A stretch of DNA of 64,000 bases, from NCBI GenBank assembly GCA_965224415.1, contig CBDCZB010000001.1, forward strand, positions 310,001-374,000, given 5' to 3'. This DNA comes from DAOUJI01 sp965224415. Its GTDB lineage: Bacteria > Chloroflexota > Dehalococcoidia > Lucifugimonadales > JAGWBF01. Made by a program: the position numbers and the translations under genes. This document shows positions 34,051 to 42,418 of the stretch, piece by piece (position 1 is the stretch's first letter; each line of letters begins with the position of its first letter). The notes under the pieces are model-generated. The model was given only the letters and a program-made list of their open reading frames with translations, ran no database searches and had not been told where the DNA came from.

Positions 34051-34926
34051 TCACCGGACCCGTGTAACTCGAATTGTGAATTCGCGGACATCTGGTGCGA
34101 TGACGTGGGCAGCGTCGATGACGGTTGCGAACGCCCACCCCGCAGCGCTCGCCGTCCACTCAGGCATTGTGACCGACAAGCCGAGACCCGAGGGCACAGG
34201 GGAGCTGAAGAGGAACGGCGCCTCGACCGGCGCCTTGGCCCGGTGCTGCTCAGGCACGGCTGCCACCGGTCCGAATTCGAACGATCCGTTGTTCCTCCAC
34301 TGGACGCCGGCTACCAACTCCGCCTCGGCATGGCCCCCGAGGAACTCGTTGTCAAAGGACACGAGCGCATCTGCTCTCCCTCTCAGGGTCGTGTTGAACC
34401 AATTGAGCCCAGAGACGAGATCTCCAATGCAGGACCGCTTGCTGGGCTCTAAGTCAGTTGTTCGACAAGCCGTCACCTGGAGCCCAGACAACTCGACGTC
34501 CCCAAAGCGGCGGAGCGCGTCATCGAAACACTGGATTAACGCCGGAAGCACGATGGCCGGCTCGACGGTCCCGCCTCTTCGCAGCCCTGGGAGCCTTCCA
34601 AAACCTGTCCTGCCTCCCCCGGAGGCGAAGCTCAGCCTCGTCTCCGGGGGAGGCAGGTCTCTGCCCGACTTGAGTCCACCGCCAGTGACAGGTTCCAGTC
34701 CGACCTGCACCCATCCGATCTGCGAGTCGTCGGTCCCGGCGGTCAGCTCTGCCTCCTCCATCCCCCATAGCAGCGGCTTGCGGTGGTTCGACGTGGTGGA
34801 CCAACTCATCAATTCCGCGTGCGCTAAGAAAACGCTATAGAGGTCCTCCTCGTCGGAAACAATGCCTTCCAGGTTCGTGTCCCGGGAAAACTGTCCGAAA
34901 GCCTCAAGGAAAAGCGTCGATGACAT
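34051..34926 (-). CDS. Protein of unknown function carrying an internal palindromic insert
   Basis: 291 residues from ATG 34926, preceded by GGAGAGGGG. The translation has a balanced composition (MSSTLFLEAFGQFSRDTNLE, IVLPALIQCFDDALRRFGDVEL, FNTTLRGRADALVSFDNEFLGG), supporting a real gene, but I recognise no family or motif. A perfect 16-bp inverted repeat (34609-34657) falls inside and is translated as a Pro/Gly-rich segment around residues 90-106 (DLPPPETRLSFASGGGR). It may be an inserted element kept in frame. It has no clear operon partner. Confidence 0.55.
   Translation of the reverse strand: MSSTLFLEAFGQFSRDTNLEGIVSDEEDLYSVFLAHAELMSWSTTSNHRKPLLWGMEEAELTAGTDDSQIGWVQVGLEPVTGGGLKSGRDLPPPETRLSFASGGGRTGFGRLPGLRRGGTVEPAIVLPALIQCFDDALRRFGDVELSGLQVTACRTTDLEPSKRSCIGDLVSGLNWFNTTLRGRADALVSFDNEFLGGHAEAELVAGVQWRNNGSFEFGPVAAVPEQHRAKAPVEAPFLFSSPVPSGLGLSVTMPEWTASAAGWAFATVIDAAHVIAPDVREFTIRVTRVR
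34609..34657. repeat. Perfect 16-bp inverted repeat inside a gene
   Basis: CCTGCCTCCCCCGGAG (34609-34624) and CTCCGGGGGAGGCAGG (34642-34657) are exact inverses separated by 17 bases. A second inner pair (GAGGC/GCCTC) extends the fold. This looks like a REP/MITE-type palindrome within the 34051-34926 reading frame. Confidence 0.85.
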
Positions 34927-35082
34927 GACAACCCCTCTCCGCCAACAATCCAGATGCCGCCGCAGTTGTTTATGCAGCCGGTCTCGGGAGCGGTCGCTCT
35001 CTCTACGATGTTGTGCCGGGCGGGCGGGTCTGCACATCCGGCTAATGCCGTGGACCCAAGTGGAACCAACGACCGTTTGGGG

Positions 35083-35973
35083 TCAGTCTACATAGGGCAT
35101 GACTTCGTTGGCGAACCAGTCTACACCATCGTGGTAAGCGGAAATGTCCTGCGTGAAGAGCCCGAGAATGAAATGCTCTATGCCTATCTCCCTAGAACGG
35201 GCGATTTCGTCCCTGGTGTCTTGGGCTGAGTCGCCCCGGCGGATGCTCCGGCTGACGCTAACAGAACCCGCTGGCCTTCCGGCCTTCTCCACTTCCTGAC
35301 GGAGGAGAGCTATCTTGTCCGCAATCTCCTCCATGCTCATCAGCTGCGTTGTAGGCAACCAGGCGTCTCCTATTCGGGCGGCCCGCCGTATTGCGGGCGG
35401 CTCGTTTCCGCCGATCCAGATGGGGATGTGAGGCTTCTGGATGGGCTTGGGGTAGAAGTGTATGTCGGAAAAGCTGGCATAGCGTCCCTGGAATGAGGGA
35501 TTGTCGCTGGTCCACAGCTTCTTGAATATATCCAGGTACTCGTCGGTCACTCTGCCGCGTTGACGGAAGGTGTCCAGCCCTAGGGTCTTGAACTCCTCTT
35601 CCATCCAACCCACGCCAGCGCCCAGTATTATCCGCCCGTTGGACATAAAGTCCAGTGTGGACAATATCTTGGCTGTAAGAATAGGCTCTCGGTAGGGGAT
35701 AACCAGCACCAGGGCGCCGATTTTCACGTTTTTGGTGCAACCGGCCAGGAAACCCATTGCCGCCAGCGGCTCGCACCAGGGAGCTTCTCTGGCGAAGGGA
35801 GGGTCGCCTGTCTCAGAGTAGGGGTATCTGGGGGCTATTGAGTGGGGCAGAATGATGTGGTCGTTCACCCAAATGTGGTCGAACCCCAGTTCATCGACCT
35901 TGGTTGCGATGGACAGAATGTTATCCGGCGACGCCGCCGGCCCCACCACCGGAGTGTTGCACCCGAAACTCAT
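35083..35973 (-). CDS. LLM-class F420/flavin-dependent oxidoreductase (2)
   Basis: 296 residues. Landmarks are DHIWVNDHIILP, VKIGALVLVIPYREPILTAKIL, IILGAGVGWMEEEFKTLGLD, YPKPIQKPHIPIWIGGNEPPAIRRAARIGDAW. It belongs to the TIGR03619-like F420 group also seen at 59413. A coenzyme F420 or FMN partner is inferred; the substrate is unknown. It is monocistronic and divergent from the small gene at 36087. Confidence 0.9.
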   Translation of the reverse strand: MSFGCNTPVVGPAASPDNILSIATKVDELGFDHIWVNDHIILPHSIAPRYPYSETGDPPFAREAPWCEPLAAMGFLAGCTKNVKIGALVLVIPYREPILTAKILSTLDFMSNGRIILGAGVGWMEEEFKTLGLDTFRQRGRVTDEYLDIFKKLWTSDNPSFQGRYASFSDIHFYPKPIQKPHIPIWIGGNEPPAIRRAARIGDAWLPTTQLMSMEEIADKIALLRQEVEKAGRPAGSVSVSRSIRRGDSAQDTRDEIARSREIGIEHFILGLFTQDISAYHDGVDWFANEVMPYVD

Positions 35974-36005
35974 TGCCGCCTCCCAGTCTTAAGGCGTCCT
36001 CTCGG

Positions 36006-36034
36006 TTGCGAGAGGCCGTTTTGGTGGGTAACAT
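36006..36034 (+). promoter_or_regulatory. Possible promoter upstream of the small acidic protein gene
   Basis: TTGCGA (36006-36011) and TAACAT (36029-36034) spaced by 17 nt, about 52 nt upstream of ATG 36087. Both boxes are four-of-six matches. Confidence 0.35.
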
Positions 36035-36086
36035 ACCACATTAACGGGGGTTCGCAAATAAACCATCTGCGGGGAGTTTTTGGCCG

Positions 36087-36344
36087 ATGGATGACATAAT
36101 CGGTATGAAGGACATGGAGGCCATTTTTGGCGTCACGGACGCGCTAGGTATCGACCGGGAGCAGATTAGCGTTCCGCTGGGGAAGGAAGACCCCGGACAG
36201 GTCACGTGCGCCCCGTCGGGTGACGTGGAAATCGTAGTCCCCCTCTCCATTTCCATTGCCGACTGGCTGGAGACTCTCAGGTCGGGCCTCACAGACTTGG
36301 GATTCACAGAGCAGGGCAGCGACGAGGACGATTGGGAAACTTAG
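36087..36344 (+). CDS. Small acidic protein of unknown function
   Basis: 85 residues, acidic, with a hydrophobic core segment (DVEIVVPLSISIADWLETLRSGL). I recognise no family. A GGGGAG ribosome site precedes the ATG, and the gene lies 39 nt upstream of the Gfo/Idh/MocA dehydrogenase on the same strand, which supports it as a real member of that unit. Confidence 0.55.
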   Translation: MDDIIGMKDMEAIFGVTDALGIDREQISVPLGKEDPGQVTCAPSGDVEIVVPLSISIADWLETLRSGLTDLGFTEQGSDEDDWET

Positions 36345-36383
36345 ACCGTTGGACACGGCGAAAACCATGATAGGAGGACGAGC

Positions 36384-37481
36384 ATGGCCGGCGACAAAAT
36401 AGGCATCGGAATCATAGGAGCCAACGCCAACTACGGGTGGAGCAAGAGGGCGCATCTGCCTGCCCTAAAAGTTCTCCCCGAGTATGAGCTGGCTGCCGTC
36501 TGCACCTCACGTCCGGAGACGGCCCAGGAATCCAAGGAGTTCTACGGTGCAGGGGCCGCGTTCCACGACTACCGGGAGATGGTCCAGCACCCCAGTGTGG
36601 ACCTGGTGGTGGTCTCTGTGAAGGTGCCGTTCCACTATGAAATGGTCAAGGCTGCGATAGAGGCAGGCAAAGACGTCTTCTGTGAGTGGCCGTTGGGCGC
36701 GAATTTGGCGGAGGCCGAAGAATTGACCGCACTGGCCCAGGAGAAGGGAGTGGGGACCATGATAGGTCTCCAGTCCAGAGGCGACCCGGCGGTAATCCAC
36801 ATCAAGGAGCTGCTGGCCGACGGCTGCGTGGGCGAGCCGTTGTTGTGCAACATGACCATGTTCCTGCCTGGACTGCTTCAGAGGGGACGAGACCGGGCCT
36901 GGTCCGCCGATCGCAAAGCCGGGGCCAACACCCTCACCATCGCCACGGGCCACTCTCTGGACATGCTGGGCTACTGCGTGGGCGAGTTCATAGAACTGTC
37001 GGCCCAGGTGGCCGTGCAAGTCCCCGTTTGGACCACTACTGAGGGAGATAAGGTCGATTGTGACGCTCCCGACAACGTGCTTGTCAACGGACGCCTGGAC
37101 AACTGCGCTGTCGCCTCCGTTCACGTGTCCACGGTACCCTGGCACGGCACAGGTTGGCGGCTGGAAGTATTCGGCAACGAGGGCACGTTGACGGCTTCCG
37201 GGGGCCAGATGGTCCAGTATACGGACATCAAGATACACGTCGGCAGACACGATGGGTCTATGGAGGCAATGACTCCGCCGGACAAGCACCGATGGGCGCC
37301 CAGTGACACGCCTGCCGGAGAGGCGTACAACGTGGCCCAGCTTTACCGGAGATACTCCCAAGCCAAGCAGGCGGGAGAAGGAGTGGACAACGACTTCACC
37401 CTGGCGGTGAAACGCCACCGGTTGCTCGATGCCTTTCAGGAGTCCTCGGACAAGGGAGCGTGGGTTAAAGTTGAGGCATAA
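36384..37481 (+). CDS. Gfo/Idh/MocA-family NAD(P)-dependent oxidoreductase
   Basis: 365 residues. The N-terminal Rossmann fold starts IGIGIIGANANYGWSKRAHLPALK; VDLVVVSVKVPFHYEMVKAAIEAGKDVFCEWPLGAN contains the family's E-K/W-P element with Trp-Pro in place of Lys-Pro. The C-terminal alpha/beta domain (TIATGHSLDMLGYCVGEF) supplies the catalytic site. The family oxidises or reduces sugars, inositols and related diols. AGGAGG precedes the ATG. The replacement of the usual EKP lysine by Trp may alter or remove classical dehydrogenase activity. Confidence 0.87.
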   Translation: MAGDKIGIGIIGANANYGWSKRAHLPALKVLPEYELAAVCTSRPETAQESKEFYGAGAAFHDYREMVQHPSVDLVVVSVKVPFHYEMVKAAIEAGKDVFCEWPLGANLAEAEELTALAQEKGVGTMIGLQSRGDPAVIHIKELLADGCVGEPLLCNMTMFLPGLLQRGRDRAWSADRKAGANTLTIATGHSLDMLGYCVGEFIELSAQVAVQVPVWTTTEGDKVDCDAPDNVLVNGRLDNCAVASVHVSTVPWHGTGWRLEVFGNEGTLTASGGQMVQYTDIKIHVGRHDGSMEAMTPPDKHRWAPSDTPAGEAYNVAQLYRRYSQAKQAGEGVDNDFTLAVKRHRLLDAFQESSDKGAWVKVEA

Positions 37482-37535
37482 GCCCGGGCGCTGGCCCCAA
37501 CCTCGATTCTTCCGCATGGCAGGTGAACAGGACGA

Positions 37536-38228
37536 ATGAGCAGTCCTCTCGGAAAGATAGACAAGCCGGAAGCCGGTCAGTACAAGGAGGGTAGGAAGAT
37601 ATTTCTTGTGCCCCTCTTTCTCAGCCTGCCCGAGGCGCCGGACGATCTGAAGGCGCTGCTGGAGGAATACTGGGAGGGGGCCGGTGAGCACGTCGCCCGG
37701 TTGGAGGCGTCGTTGGGCCCGGTGTCCCACATATTTCATGAGACCGTTTTCCTGGAGGGAGAGGAAGGCGCGGCCATGTTGGAGCAGATAAACCCCCTGG
37801 CGTACCGTGCTCTAAGGGCCCGGTACTATTCAGGCGCCGTGCTGGAGGCCACGGAGGACATGGAGCTGGTGCAGGAGACAACAGACTGGCAGAGGTGCCT
37901 GGTCTCCGGCCTGACCAGCGAGAAGGTTTTCACCACTGTGGTCGAGTCCTACAACGACGCAGTGACCCGGCGGTATCAACACATCAGCGAGAAAATCAAC
38001 GAGAGCATCGGGGAGGACGAGTCAGCCATCCTAGTCATAGGAGAGCAGCACAGGGTCCATTTCCCTTCGGACGTTCAGGTGTTCTATGTGTCTCCGCCTG
38101 CGCTGGACCGCCTGAAGCAGTGGATTAGGGACGCGTCTTCCCGGATGCCTGAGGAGTCCCCACCGTCGTCACGAGACGACTCCACCGAGCGGGACGAAGC
38201 TCCTGAAACTACGGGTGAGCCGTACTAA
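37536..38228 (+). CDS. Conserved hypothetical protein
   Basis: 230 residues. The opening GRKIFLVPLFLSLPEAPDDLKALLEEYWEGAGEHVARLE and later ESAILVIGEQHRVHFPSDVQVFYVSPPALDRLKQWI suggest an alpha/beta domain of conserved type, but I cannot name it. The last 25 residues are Ser/Pro/Glu-rich. No signal peptide. It lies 54 nt after the Gfo/Idh/MocA gene on the same strand and is convergent with the MFS transporter. Confidence 0.65.
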   Translation: MSSPLGKIDKPEAGQYKEGRKIFLVPLFLSLPEAPDDLKALLEEYWEGAGEHVARLEASLGPVSHIFHETVFLEGEEGAAMLEQINPLAYRALRARYYSGAVLEATEDMELVQETTDWQRCLVSGLTSEKVFTTVVESYNDAVTRRYQHISEKINESIGEDESAILVIGEQHRVHFPSDVQVFYVSPPALDRLKQWIRDASSRMPEESPPSSRDDSTERDEAPETTGEPY

Positions 38229-38258
38229 ACGCTCCCAGGGTTAGTTCTCTTAGGCCAA

Positions 38259-39587
38259 CTATGCTGGAGTGGGGGTATGTAAATGGCCCCTGACGAATAT
38301 GTCCCTCAGCGAAAGACGGCCAAAGCCAGCCACCATTACCCACAGGAAGATGACGCCGCCGCCGCCGAGGACGACCGAGGCGGTGATGTTGAAGTCCGCG
38401 ATGATGCCGTTGGTCAGGTTGGCGATGGCCATCATGCCTTGAATGTGCCATGTATACACGCTCAGCAGGCGGCCCCTAATGGCGTCGGGGGCCAAGGCCT
38501 GAAGCATACCGTGGCTCAAAGTCATGAAGCCTCCCTGGGCTGCGCCCATGAGAGCGACCGAGCACATGGCCAGCGCGAAGTTGGGCGACAGCCCCAACGC
38601 TATAGGCCCGAGGCCGCTTAGAGTCCCCAGGACCAGGAACATGCGGCCCCTGATTCGCTCGCTCTTTATCCCGCCCAACGTGACTGCCATAGCCAGGGCG
38701 GGAGCTCCATATGCCACCATCAGGAGCGAGAAGCCTTCCAGAAGATCGTCCCCCGGCTCCCTTCCCAGTTTGTCCACGGATATGGCGGGGAAAAGGGACT
38801 CGAATGACATGGTGAAAGCGCAATGGCCCACGACCAGCAGGACCAGCCACATGATTACCGGGTTCCGGTAAAGGTATGAGACCCCGGTCCATATGTTGGC
38901 TCCTATGACTCTGAACCCGGCGCCCGCCCGCACGACGCCGGTGGAAACGGTGCGGATGCTCAGCACAAAGCCAAGGCCAAGTACGTAGAGGCCGACGCAC
39001 AGGAAGAATACCCAGTCTCGCCCGGAGTCCAGGAAGGGACCGGTTATCCACAGCATCAGCAATATCAACAGCGGTCCCATGAATCGGGACCCCTGCTGCG
39101 TGGCCGAGTTGAGGGCGACCGCGTTGAACATTCTTTCCGGGGGCACGGTGTTGGGCAGCAAGGCCTGAGCGGCGGGCATCTGAGTGGCCCTGGCGCAGCC
39201 GTTGATGAGCGACAAGACCACCAGAAGTATTTCGGGCCTCCACACTTCCAGGAGTCCCGTGACCACCAATACGGCCAGCAGCAGGTTCTGGCATAGGTTG
39301 ACGGCGTAGGCGTACCTGAGGACAGTCTGACGGTCGAAACGGTCGGCTAAGTAGCCTCCGATGGGGGCCATCGCCACGGCCGGAATCATCGCGGCGAATG
39401 TGACCGCAGCCACCCAACCGTCGGAACCGGTCAGGTCCTTGACAAGGGCCCCCCGGGCTACGATGAGGGCCCAGGCGGCCGACTGAGAACACAGGGTCGC
39501 CAACCAGAGTTTGCGGTAGTCGCTGTATTCCAGGGCGGGGAGAAATCGGTCGCTCAGGGCCCGAGCGATGAGTCGGGTGGAGGCCAT
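38259..39587 (-). CDS. Major facilitator superfamily transporter
   Basis: 442 residues with about twelve hydrophobic helices and the MFS A-loop GGYLADRFDRQTVL between helices 2 and 3; APAMAL- and GAAQGGFMTLSHGMLQ-like segments in the C-half fit the DHA3-type drug-efflux/enterobactin-exporter group. It most likely exports small molecules with proton antiport. No regulator lies next to it. The ribosome site upstream of ATG 39587 is weak. Confidence 0.88.
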   Translation of the reverse strand: MASTRLIARALSDRFLPALEYSDYRKLWLATLCSQSAAWALIVARGALVKDLTGSDGWVAAVTFAAMIPAVAMAPIGGYLADRFDRQTVLRYAYAVNLCQNLLLAVLVVTGLLEVWRPEILLVVLSLINGCARATQMPAAQALLPNTVPPERMFNAVALNSATQQGSRFMGPLLILLMLWITGPFLDSGRDWVFFLCVGLYVLGLGFVLSIRTVSTGVVRAGAGFRVIGANIWTGVSYLYRNPVIMWLVLLVVGHCAFTMSFESLFPAISVDKLGREPGDDLLEGFSLLMVAYGAPALAMAVTLGGIKSERIRGRMFLVLGTLSGLGPIALGLSPNFALAMCSVALMGAAQGGFMTLSHGMLQALAPDAIRGRLLSVYTWHIQGMMAIANLTNGIIADFNITASVVLGGGGVIFLWVMVAGFGRLSLRDIFVRGHLHTPTPA

Positions 39588-39802
39588 CGTCCAAGCCTGC
39601 CTCAGCCCGCTAAGGGCTTATGACAGCGCTGTCCCCTGAATGCCAGTCTCCCGAACTGCCGGACCTGTCGCTGCATGCCGCTCCTGGAGGCAGGGAGCCC
39701 TCGACTTACTTCTATCGTTGCGGGGTAGGTTACCGAACCATCCTAGACAGGCCAGGGGCAGGTGTCAATCTGATGCGCCCGATTCTTCCCTGCCGGAAGC
39801 TG

Positions 39803-40336
39803 CTACATAAGCTCTTTCATGTAGCCAGCCAGAAGTATGTCCAATTGCAACAAAAGAAGCTTGTTCCACGCCGCGCTGGTCTTTACGGCAGTCTGGTGGT
39901 CGTCCATCTCCCTGAACAGCAGCTCGGCCACGGCCGTTTGGATGTAGGACATGGTGCCTACCATCTGGCGGGCGGGAATGGGTCCAAGGTGGGCCCGGTG
40001 GCTCGGGGGATGGCTGTGGGAGATGCCGGCGGCCAGGGCGGCCACTGCGAAGCTTTCGTCCATGGTGAAGCTGATGGTGCCTCTGAACCAGCGGGCCAAG
40101 GTGTGCTTGCGCCGCTCCAACCGCACCTCGTCCACCTCTCCGTGCTCGTTCAGGAAAAACTTTCTGGACTGGGGGAATTTGATGAAGTTGTCGTAGATGA
40201 TTCCGGTGAGTTCTTCAGAGTTGTCGATGATGATGGGGCCGCTGTCCTGTATCAGCTGGCGATCTTCGTCCGACAAGCCCACAAAGTTGGCCAGCTCCCT
40301 GAGTCTGGCAGGCCAGTTTACGACGTACTTTACCAT
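39803..40336 (-). CDS. Protoglobin-domain protein
   Basis: 177 residues forming a single globin-like sensor domain: LRELANFVGLSDEDRQLIQDSGPIIIDNSEELTGIIYDNFIKFPQSRKFF, RKHTLARWFRGTISFTMDESF, and a His-rich stretch ISHSHPPSHRAHLGPIPARQMVGTM that should hold the proximal haem ligand. Protoglobins bind O2, CO or NO. No output domain is fused, so it may be a gas carrier or detoxifier. GGAGGG precedes the ATG. It begins 28 nt after the dppC-like stop on the same strand, so it may be transcribed with the permeases. Confidence 0.85.
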   Translation of the reverse strand: MVKYVVNWPARLRELANFVGLSDEDRQLIQDSGPIIIDNSEELTGIIYDNFIKFPQSRKFFLNEHGEVDEVRLERRKHTLARWFRGTISFTMDESFAVAALAAGISHSHPPSHRAHLGPIPARQMVGTMSYIQTAVAELLFREMDDHQTAVKTSAAWNKLLLLQLDILLAGYMKELM

Positions 40337-40364
40337 TGCTCTGACCCTCCGGCGCCTCTACGCC

Positions 40365-41276
40365 CTAGGTGGTCCCCCGCAACCTGGGGTCGAGAACGTC
40401 TCGAAGGGCGTCGCCCAGCAGGTTCCATGCGAACACCAGCATGAAGATGGCCAGGCCAGGAAACACAGGCAGCCAGGGGCCAACGGAAATATAGTTGTCC
40501 GCCGCATCCCTGAGCATGGCGCCCCAGGAGGGCTCGTCAAGGCCCGCGCCTAGGCCCAGGAAGCTCAGGCTGGCCTCAGCAATGACGGCCACCCCAAGCT
40601 GGAAGGTGAGTATAACGATGAGCACGGCGCCGACGTTGGGGACCATGTGGTGCACGATGACTCGCCAGTCGGACGCTCCAACGGCTCTGGCCGCCAGCAC
40701 GTAGTCCATCTCCCTGATGGCGAGAGCCTGCGCCCGGATAATCCGGGCCGTGCTGGGAACGAACAGGATTGCCAGCGCCAGGGTGACGTTGTTTACCGAC
40801 GGCTCCAGCGCCGCCATAATGGCGATGGCCAGTACCAGGGCGGGGAAGGCTATCATGGCGTCTATCACTCGCTGGACCAGCAGGTCCCAGAGTCTCCCGA
40901 AATAGGCGCTGGTCAGCCCCAATAGCAGGCCAACGAAACATCCGGCAAAGGAGCTTATCAACCCCACCCTCAGGGAGATTCTGGAGCCTTCCACCAGTCT
41001 GCTGAAGGTGTCCCGTCCTAAGTGGTCCGCTCCCAGGAAATGTTCGGACGAGGGACCGCTGAACTTTGCCTCAACGCTTATGGCAGAGATTCTGTGGGTG
41101 GTTATCAGGGGCGTGAAAATGGCGACCAGAATCAGGAACAGGGCTATGCCGGCCCCTGCCGCCCCCAGGGGTTTGGTGCGGAAGAAGACTATCACGTGCT
41201 GCCAAACGGTCCGTTTGGTCCGCAGTCCCATGGCCACGCTTTCGGGGAATGGATATGCTGTCCGTTCTTGATTCAT
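40365..41276 (-). CDS. Peptide/nickel-type ABC transporter permease (DppC-like)
   Basis: 303 residues from ATG 41276; a TTG start at 41351 is possible but overlaps the upstream permease. Six hydrophobic segments are seen, including AGAGIALFLILVAIFTPLI near the N-terminus. The permease EAA loop reads YVLAARAVGASDWRVIVHHMVPN, and LGAGLDEPSWGAMLRDA is typical of DppC/OppC. It is the second channel subunit of a dipeptide/oligopeptide or other solute importer; ATPase genes are not in the window. Confidence 0.92.
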   Translation of the reverse strand: MNQERTAYPFPESVAMGLRTKRTVWQHVIVFFRTKPLGAAGAGIALFLILVAIFTPLITTHRISAISVEAKFSGPSSEHFLGADHLGRDTFSRLVEGSRISLRVGLISSFAGCFVGLLLGLTSAYFGRLWDLLVQRVIDAMIAFPALVLAIAIMAALEPSVNNVTLALAILFVPSTARIIRAQALAIREMDYVLAARAVGASDWRVIVHHMVPNVGAVLIVILTFQLGVAVIAEASLSFLGLGAGLDEPSWGAMLRDAADNYISVGPWLPVFPGLAIFMLVFAWNLLGDALRDVLDPRLRGTT

Positions 41277-41320
41277 TTTGGTCGATGGCAGTCGTTCGAA
41301 CTTTGCCGGCGAGCCTCCGC

Positions 41321-42280
41321 TTATGCGTACCTTATCCTGGGGTTCAACCAAGCGTACATGATGTCGATGGCCAGGTTCAGCACCAGAACGATGACTGTGA
41401 TGACCATCACTATGCCTTGTATCATCGGGTAGTCTCTGTCGAACAGGGAGTCTATCAGGAGCTTGCCCATCCCCTGCACGACGAACACCTGCTCGATGAT
41501 TACGGTGCCGCCGATGAGGCGCCCAAACTCGTAACCGGCGACGGTTATCACGGGAAGCAGGGCGTTCTTGAGGGCGTGGCGTCCAATGACGGTCATCTCG
41601 CTCAGGCCCTTTGCCCGTGCTGTACGGATGTAGTCCTCTCGGAACACCTCCAGCGTGGAGGAGCGGGTCACCCTGGCCATGAACGCCATATGCGTGAAAG
41701 AGAGGGCTATGGCTGGGAAGATCATCTTCTTCAAGTTGGCCAAGGGGTCTTCCGTAAAGCTCTCAAGTTCGATGGGAGGCGCCCAAGCGAAGACGTTGGA
41801 CAGCACGAAAAGCATTAGGATGGCCACCCAGAAGTTGGGCACGGCGATTCCGGCTATGGTTATGATCCTGCTGGCATAGTCGCCTATAGAGTCCTGCTTT
41901 ATTGCGGACAGGATTCCCAAGGGGATCGCAACAACCCCGGACATCAGCAGCGCCAGGATCGTCAACTCCAGGGTGGTCGGGAACCTCTTCCATATCTTGT
42001 CCCAAACGGGAGCCCGGTAGGTGAAGGACTCTCCGAAGTCCAGTTTGAACATGCTGCCGGCCCAGTCCCCGTATTGGATGATCAAGGGACGGTCGGTGCC
42101 AAGCAGTTTGCGGATCTTCTGTAGGTCCTCTTCTGAGAACTCCTCGTCAAGTCCGGCGCCCCCCGCAATCTGGATGGCGGGGTCTCCTGGGACCAACCGG
42201 AGAATAACGAAAATAATGACGGAGACGAGGAAGAGCGTCGGGATGAACAGAAGGGCGCGTTTCAGGATATAGGACTGCAT
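41321..42280 (-). CDS. Peptide/nickel-type ABC transporter permease (DppB-like)
   Basis: 319 residues with the DppB hallmarks: ILKRALLFIPTLFLVSVIIFVILRLVPGDPA at the start, FGESFTYRAPVWDKIWKRFPTTLELT, the EAA loop YIRTARAKGLSEMTVIGRHALKNALLPVIT, and GTVIIEQVFVVQGMGKLLIDSL. Pairs with the DppC-like protein to form the channel. The binding-protein gene lies upstream but is separated by a terminator hairpin. Confidence 0.94.
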   Translation of the reverse strand: MQSYILKRALLFIPTLFLVSVIIFVILRLVPGDPAIQIAGGAGLDEEFSEEDLQKIRKLLGTDRPLIIQYGDWAGSMFKLDFGESFTYRAPVWDKIWKRFPTTLELTILALLMSGVVAIPLGILSAIKQDSIGDYASRIITIAGIAVPNFWVAILMLFVLSNVFAWAPPIELESFTEDPLANLKKMIFPAIALSFTHMAFMARVTRSSTLEVFREDYIRTARAKGLSEMTVIGRHALKNALLPVITVAGYEFGRLIGGTVIIEQVFVVQGMGKLLIDSLFDRDYPMIQGIVMVITVIVLVLNLAIDIMYAWLNPRIRYA

Positions 42281-42360
42281 CTTCTTACGCTTGACCGAAG
42301 TCTGGAAGCTCCCTGATATAGGGATAAAGGCGCCGATTGTGGCCTTAGAGTCGAATTATA

Positions 42361-42394
42361 AACGACAGGCCCAGGCAAAACCTAGGCCCGTCGT
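42361..42394 (-). terminator. Terminator/attenuator between the binding protein and permease genes
   Basis: On the minus strand ACGACGGGCCTAGG pairs with CCTGGGCCTGTCGT (14 pairs, two G-U) around loop TTTTG, followed by TTATAATT. It lies 25 nt past the binding-protein stop. The tail itself contains TATAAT (42360-42355), which could act as a -10 box for the permease genes. Confidence 0.75.
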
Positions 42395-42418
42395 TATATT
42401 CAATTCAGTCGAGGCGGA

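Noticed and set aside
33803..34840. 345-codon plus-strand open frame
   Set aside because: Low-complexity, Pro/Ser/Arg-rich translation, antisense to the better-composed 34051-34926 gene; likely a GC-rich shadow.
41277..41351. TTG start for the DppC-like permease
   Set aside because: Would overlap dppB and add a hydrophilic segment not typical of the family; ATG 41276 kept, though its ribosome site is weak.
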